NCBI GenBank assembly: GCA_041612005.1
Contig: JBFILW010000143.1
Span: 1 to 7,200, forward strand
From: JBFILW01 sp041612005
GTDB taxonomy: Bacteria > Gemmatimonadota > Gemmatimonadetes > Palauibacterales > Palauibacteraceae
Reading direction: 5' to 3'
DNA: 7,200 bases
The notes beneath the pieces are model-generated. The model worked only from the letters and a program-made list of their open reading frames with translations, made no database searches and had not been told where the DNA came from. Below, piece after piece: positions 5,970 to 7,200 of this stretch (its first letter is position 1; each line of letters begins with the position of its first letter). The position numbers were made by a program, and so were the translations under genes.

Positions 5970-5974
5970 CTCCT
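5970..5974 (-). promoter_or_regulatory. Ribosome binding site of the small exported protein
   Basis: AGGAG (within GCAGGAGA) on the minus strand, six bases before ATG 5963. A strong site like this is the best evidence that this short frame is a real gene. Confidence 0.75.
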
Positions 5975-6250
5975 GCAGCGATCGCCGTGGCGAGGTGCCG
6001 GGCCGCCTGGCCGCATGCGCCCCACCCCACCCTCATAGGGCACTGCCGCCTGCATCAAGAGCACGAATCGACTTCCCCATCCGGGGAGGTTGAAGCCTAC
6101 CCAGCGCGAACCGCGAAGTCTTGATCTGGATTGGATTGGCGGGCCGAAAAGGAGCTGCCACGGGGCGCGTCAGGGCCGATGCGCCGCCCGCAGAGGCGCC
6201 AGCCGGCGCGGCAGGAACGTCCGACGAGCGGGGACGATGCACGCGGTATC

Positions 6251-6280
6251 GGCATGCCTGCTGCACTGCAGCATGCAGGG
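6251..6280. repeat. Nested palindromes rich in GCA/TGC
   Basis: TGCTGCA-C-TGCAGCA (6259-6273) is a perfect 15-base odd palindrome. It is flanked by a GCATGC on each side (6252-6257 and 6271-6276) and by CCTGC/GCAGG arms, giving several alternative stems. It lies in the noncoding gap. It may be a binding site or a structured RNA segment; no family is recognised. Confidence 0.3.
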
Positions 6281-6403
6281 CTCGGGCTCCTCACGGCGTC
6301 GGGGGTGGACGCCGGCTGGTGTCCGATCGCCGCACCGTGCACGCCGCCGGCGCCGGCCCGCGAGCGCGGGCACGCATCGCGCGGCAGATGACGCTGCACC
6401 GGA

Positions 6404-6423
6404 GCAATAGCCGTAGCTATTGC
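6404..6423. terminator. Perfect 8-bp hairpin downstream of the WD40 gene
   Basis: GCAATAGC, loop CGTA, then GCTATTGC: eight paired bases with a four-base loop, 69 bases past the WD40 stop. Position suits transcript-end or mRNA 3' processing. The stem is not very GC-rich and no U-run follows on the minus strand, so termination without a factor is doubtful; an operator-like dyad is the alternative. Confidence 0.3.
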
Positions 6424-6492
6424 GACGAGTTACAACACCGCCACGCGGTGCGGGGGTCGGCGAGAAACACAAGGCTTCTGGGGGACGGGGCA

Positions 6493-7200
6493 CTAGTCAG
6501 CAGACACGAAGAACTGCTTTTTCTCTTTCTTCGTCAGCGCCGCGCGAGGCACCGTCGCGTACGCGCGGGCCCGCAGCTCGGTGACGCTCTCCACGTCCCA
6601 CACACGCGCAGTGTTGTCGCGAGAGGCGGTCACCACCTGGCTGCCGTCGCGGCTGAACGCGGCGCTGACGACCACGTCGCCATGGCCTTTGAGGACGACG
6701 AATCTTCCACTCGCCACCTCCCACACGCGCCCGGTCTTGTCGGCGGAGGCGGTCACCACCTGGGTGCCGTCGGGACTGAACGCCGCGCTCCAGACGCCGT
6801 CCCGATGGCCCGCCAGCACGGCGACCTCGGCTCCGGTCGTGGATTCCCACACGCGGGCGGTCCGGTCGCGAGAGGCGGTCACCACCTGCCTGCCGTCGCG
6901 ACTGAAGGCGGCGCCCACGACCACGTTCTGGTGGCCCTTCAGGACCTCGGAGCGGCCGCGCGCAAGATTCCACACCCGCGCGCTCTCGTCGTCGGAGACG
7001 GTCACGATCAGGTTGCCTGCGGGGCCGAATGCGGCGCTGCGGACGGTGCCGGTGTGGCCCTCGAGGACGGCGATTGCATCCTCGCTGGCCACGTCCCATA
7101 CGCGCGCCGTATTGTCCGAGGAAGCCGTCACCACCCGGCTGCCGTCGGGGCTGAAGGCCGCGCTCCAGAGCATGTTCTCGTGGCCTTCCAGGACGGCTAC
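6493..7200 (-). CDS. WD40 beta-propeller protein (partial, N-terminus outside window)
   Basis: The frame is open through the right edge; a Met codon at 7173 is internal, since VAVLEGHEN precedes it. Five WD40 blades are visible, each close to GH...V.SAAFSPDG..VVTAS.D.TARVW(D/E), with the blade-closing GH, the Asp of the turn and Trp well kept. The fourth blade from the C-terminal end (about 6960-7085) has drifted (AAFGPAGNLIVTVSDD). After the last blade comes a 28-residue tail, ELRARAYATVPRAALTKKEK then KQFFVSAD. A tail with Arg...P(R)..LT...(R/K)..FF is common in large bacterial WD40 proteins with an N-terminal effector such as a kinase, NACHT or caspase-like domain, but that part is not in the window. 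The role is a protein-protein interaction platform; partner and location are unknown. It ends at TAG 6493-6495. Confidence 0.88.
   Translation of the reverse strand, partial: VAVLEGHENMLWSAAFSPDGSRVVTASSDNTARVWDVASEDAIAVLEGHTGTVRSAAFGPAGNLIVTVSDDESARVWNLARGRSEVLKGHQNVVVGAAFSRDGRQVVTASRDRTARVWESTTGAEVAVLAGHRDGVWSAAFSPDGTQVVTASADKTGRVWEVASGRFVVLKGHGDVVVSAAFSRDGSQVVTASRDNTARVWDVESVTELRARAYATVPRAALTKKEKKQFFVSAD
6600..7200 (-). repeat. Tandem 123/126-bp WD40-encoding repeats
   Basis: The equivalent GCGGTCACCACCTG-type block (plus strand) recurs at 6626, 6749, 6875, 6998 and 7124, so unit lengths alternate 123 and 126 bases (41 and 42 residues). Units beginning at 6626, 6749 and 6875 are very alike at DNA level, including runs such as GCCGTCGCG/GGACTGAA. 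The unit at 6998 is clearly more diverged. High similarity indicates recent blade duplication or gene conversion. The array continues past the right edge. Confidence 0.85.

Larger units (their letters stand above)
5964..6492. other. Long intergenic region without a convincing gene
   Basis: About 530 bases lie between the WD40 gene stop and the small exported protein start. Frames here read as Arg/Ala/Pro-rich sequence without domains, export signals or ribosome sites, as expected from noncoding GC-rich DNA. The part nearest 5963 should hold that gene's promoter; a weak pair on the minus strand, TTGATG (6053-6058) and TATGAG (6032-6037), has a short 15-base spacer. Palindromes at 6251-6280 and 6404-6423 are described separately. 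A short direct repeat TGGATTGGATTGG occurs near 6126-6138. No tRNA or riboswitch fold was recognised. Confidence 0.5.

Noticed and set aside
6090..6493. Open frames on both strands in the gap before the WD40 gene
   Set aside because: Arg/Ala/Pro-rich translations without ribosome sites or motifs, as expected for GC-rich noncoding DNA.

Overview
The window is GC-rich bacterial DNA with Shine-Dalgarno sites, N-terminal export signals, two-component signalling and class III cyclase chemistry. This fits a signalling-rich proteobacterium or a similar Gram-negative, but the class cannot be fixed from the sequence. It reads as a chromosomal sensory region, with no transposase, integrase, tRNA, rRNA or CRISPR visible.

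Layout, left to right. 1-668 (-): 5' part of a secreted coiled-coil protein made of near-identical 35-residue repeats, running off the left edge. 868-2785 (-): a soluble GAF-GAF-histidine kinase whose first GAF domain is broken by two one-base frameshifts; the second GAF and the kinase core are open. About 2822-4107 (+), divergent from the kinase: a response regulator fused to a class III adenylate cyclase. It is also broken: its receiver N-terminus lies in another frame, and an in-frame TAG separates receiver from cyclase. The short gap between the two genes holds a 32-bp palindrome. 4244-5572 (-), convergent with the cyclase: an intact cyclic-nucleotide-binding membrane protein. 5718-5963 (-): a small exported cysteine/tryptophan protein. 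5964-6492: a long gap with short palindromes and no convincing gene. 6493-7200 (-): the C-terminal end of a WD40 beta-propeller protein, running off the right edge.

The central block suggests a circuit: histidine kinase, then a receiver-controlled cyclase, then cAMP, then a membrane protein with a cytoplasmic cNMP-binding domain and a C-terminal domain beyond the membrane. Kinase and cyclase genes both carry lesions while the putative cAMP effector is intact. Either the upstream half of the circuit is decaying, or this stretch holds clustered sequence errors. The nonsense codon is the lesion hardest to explain as an indel error.
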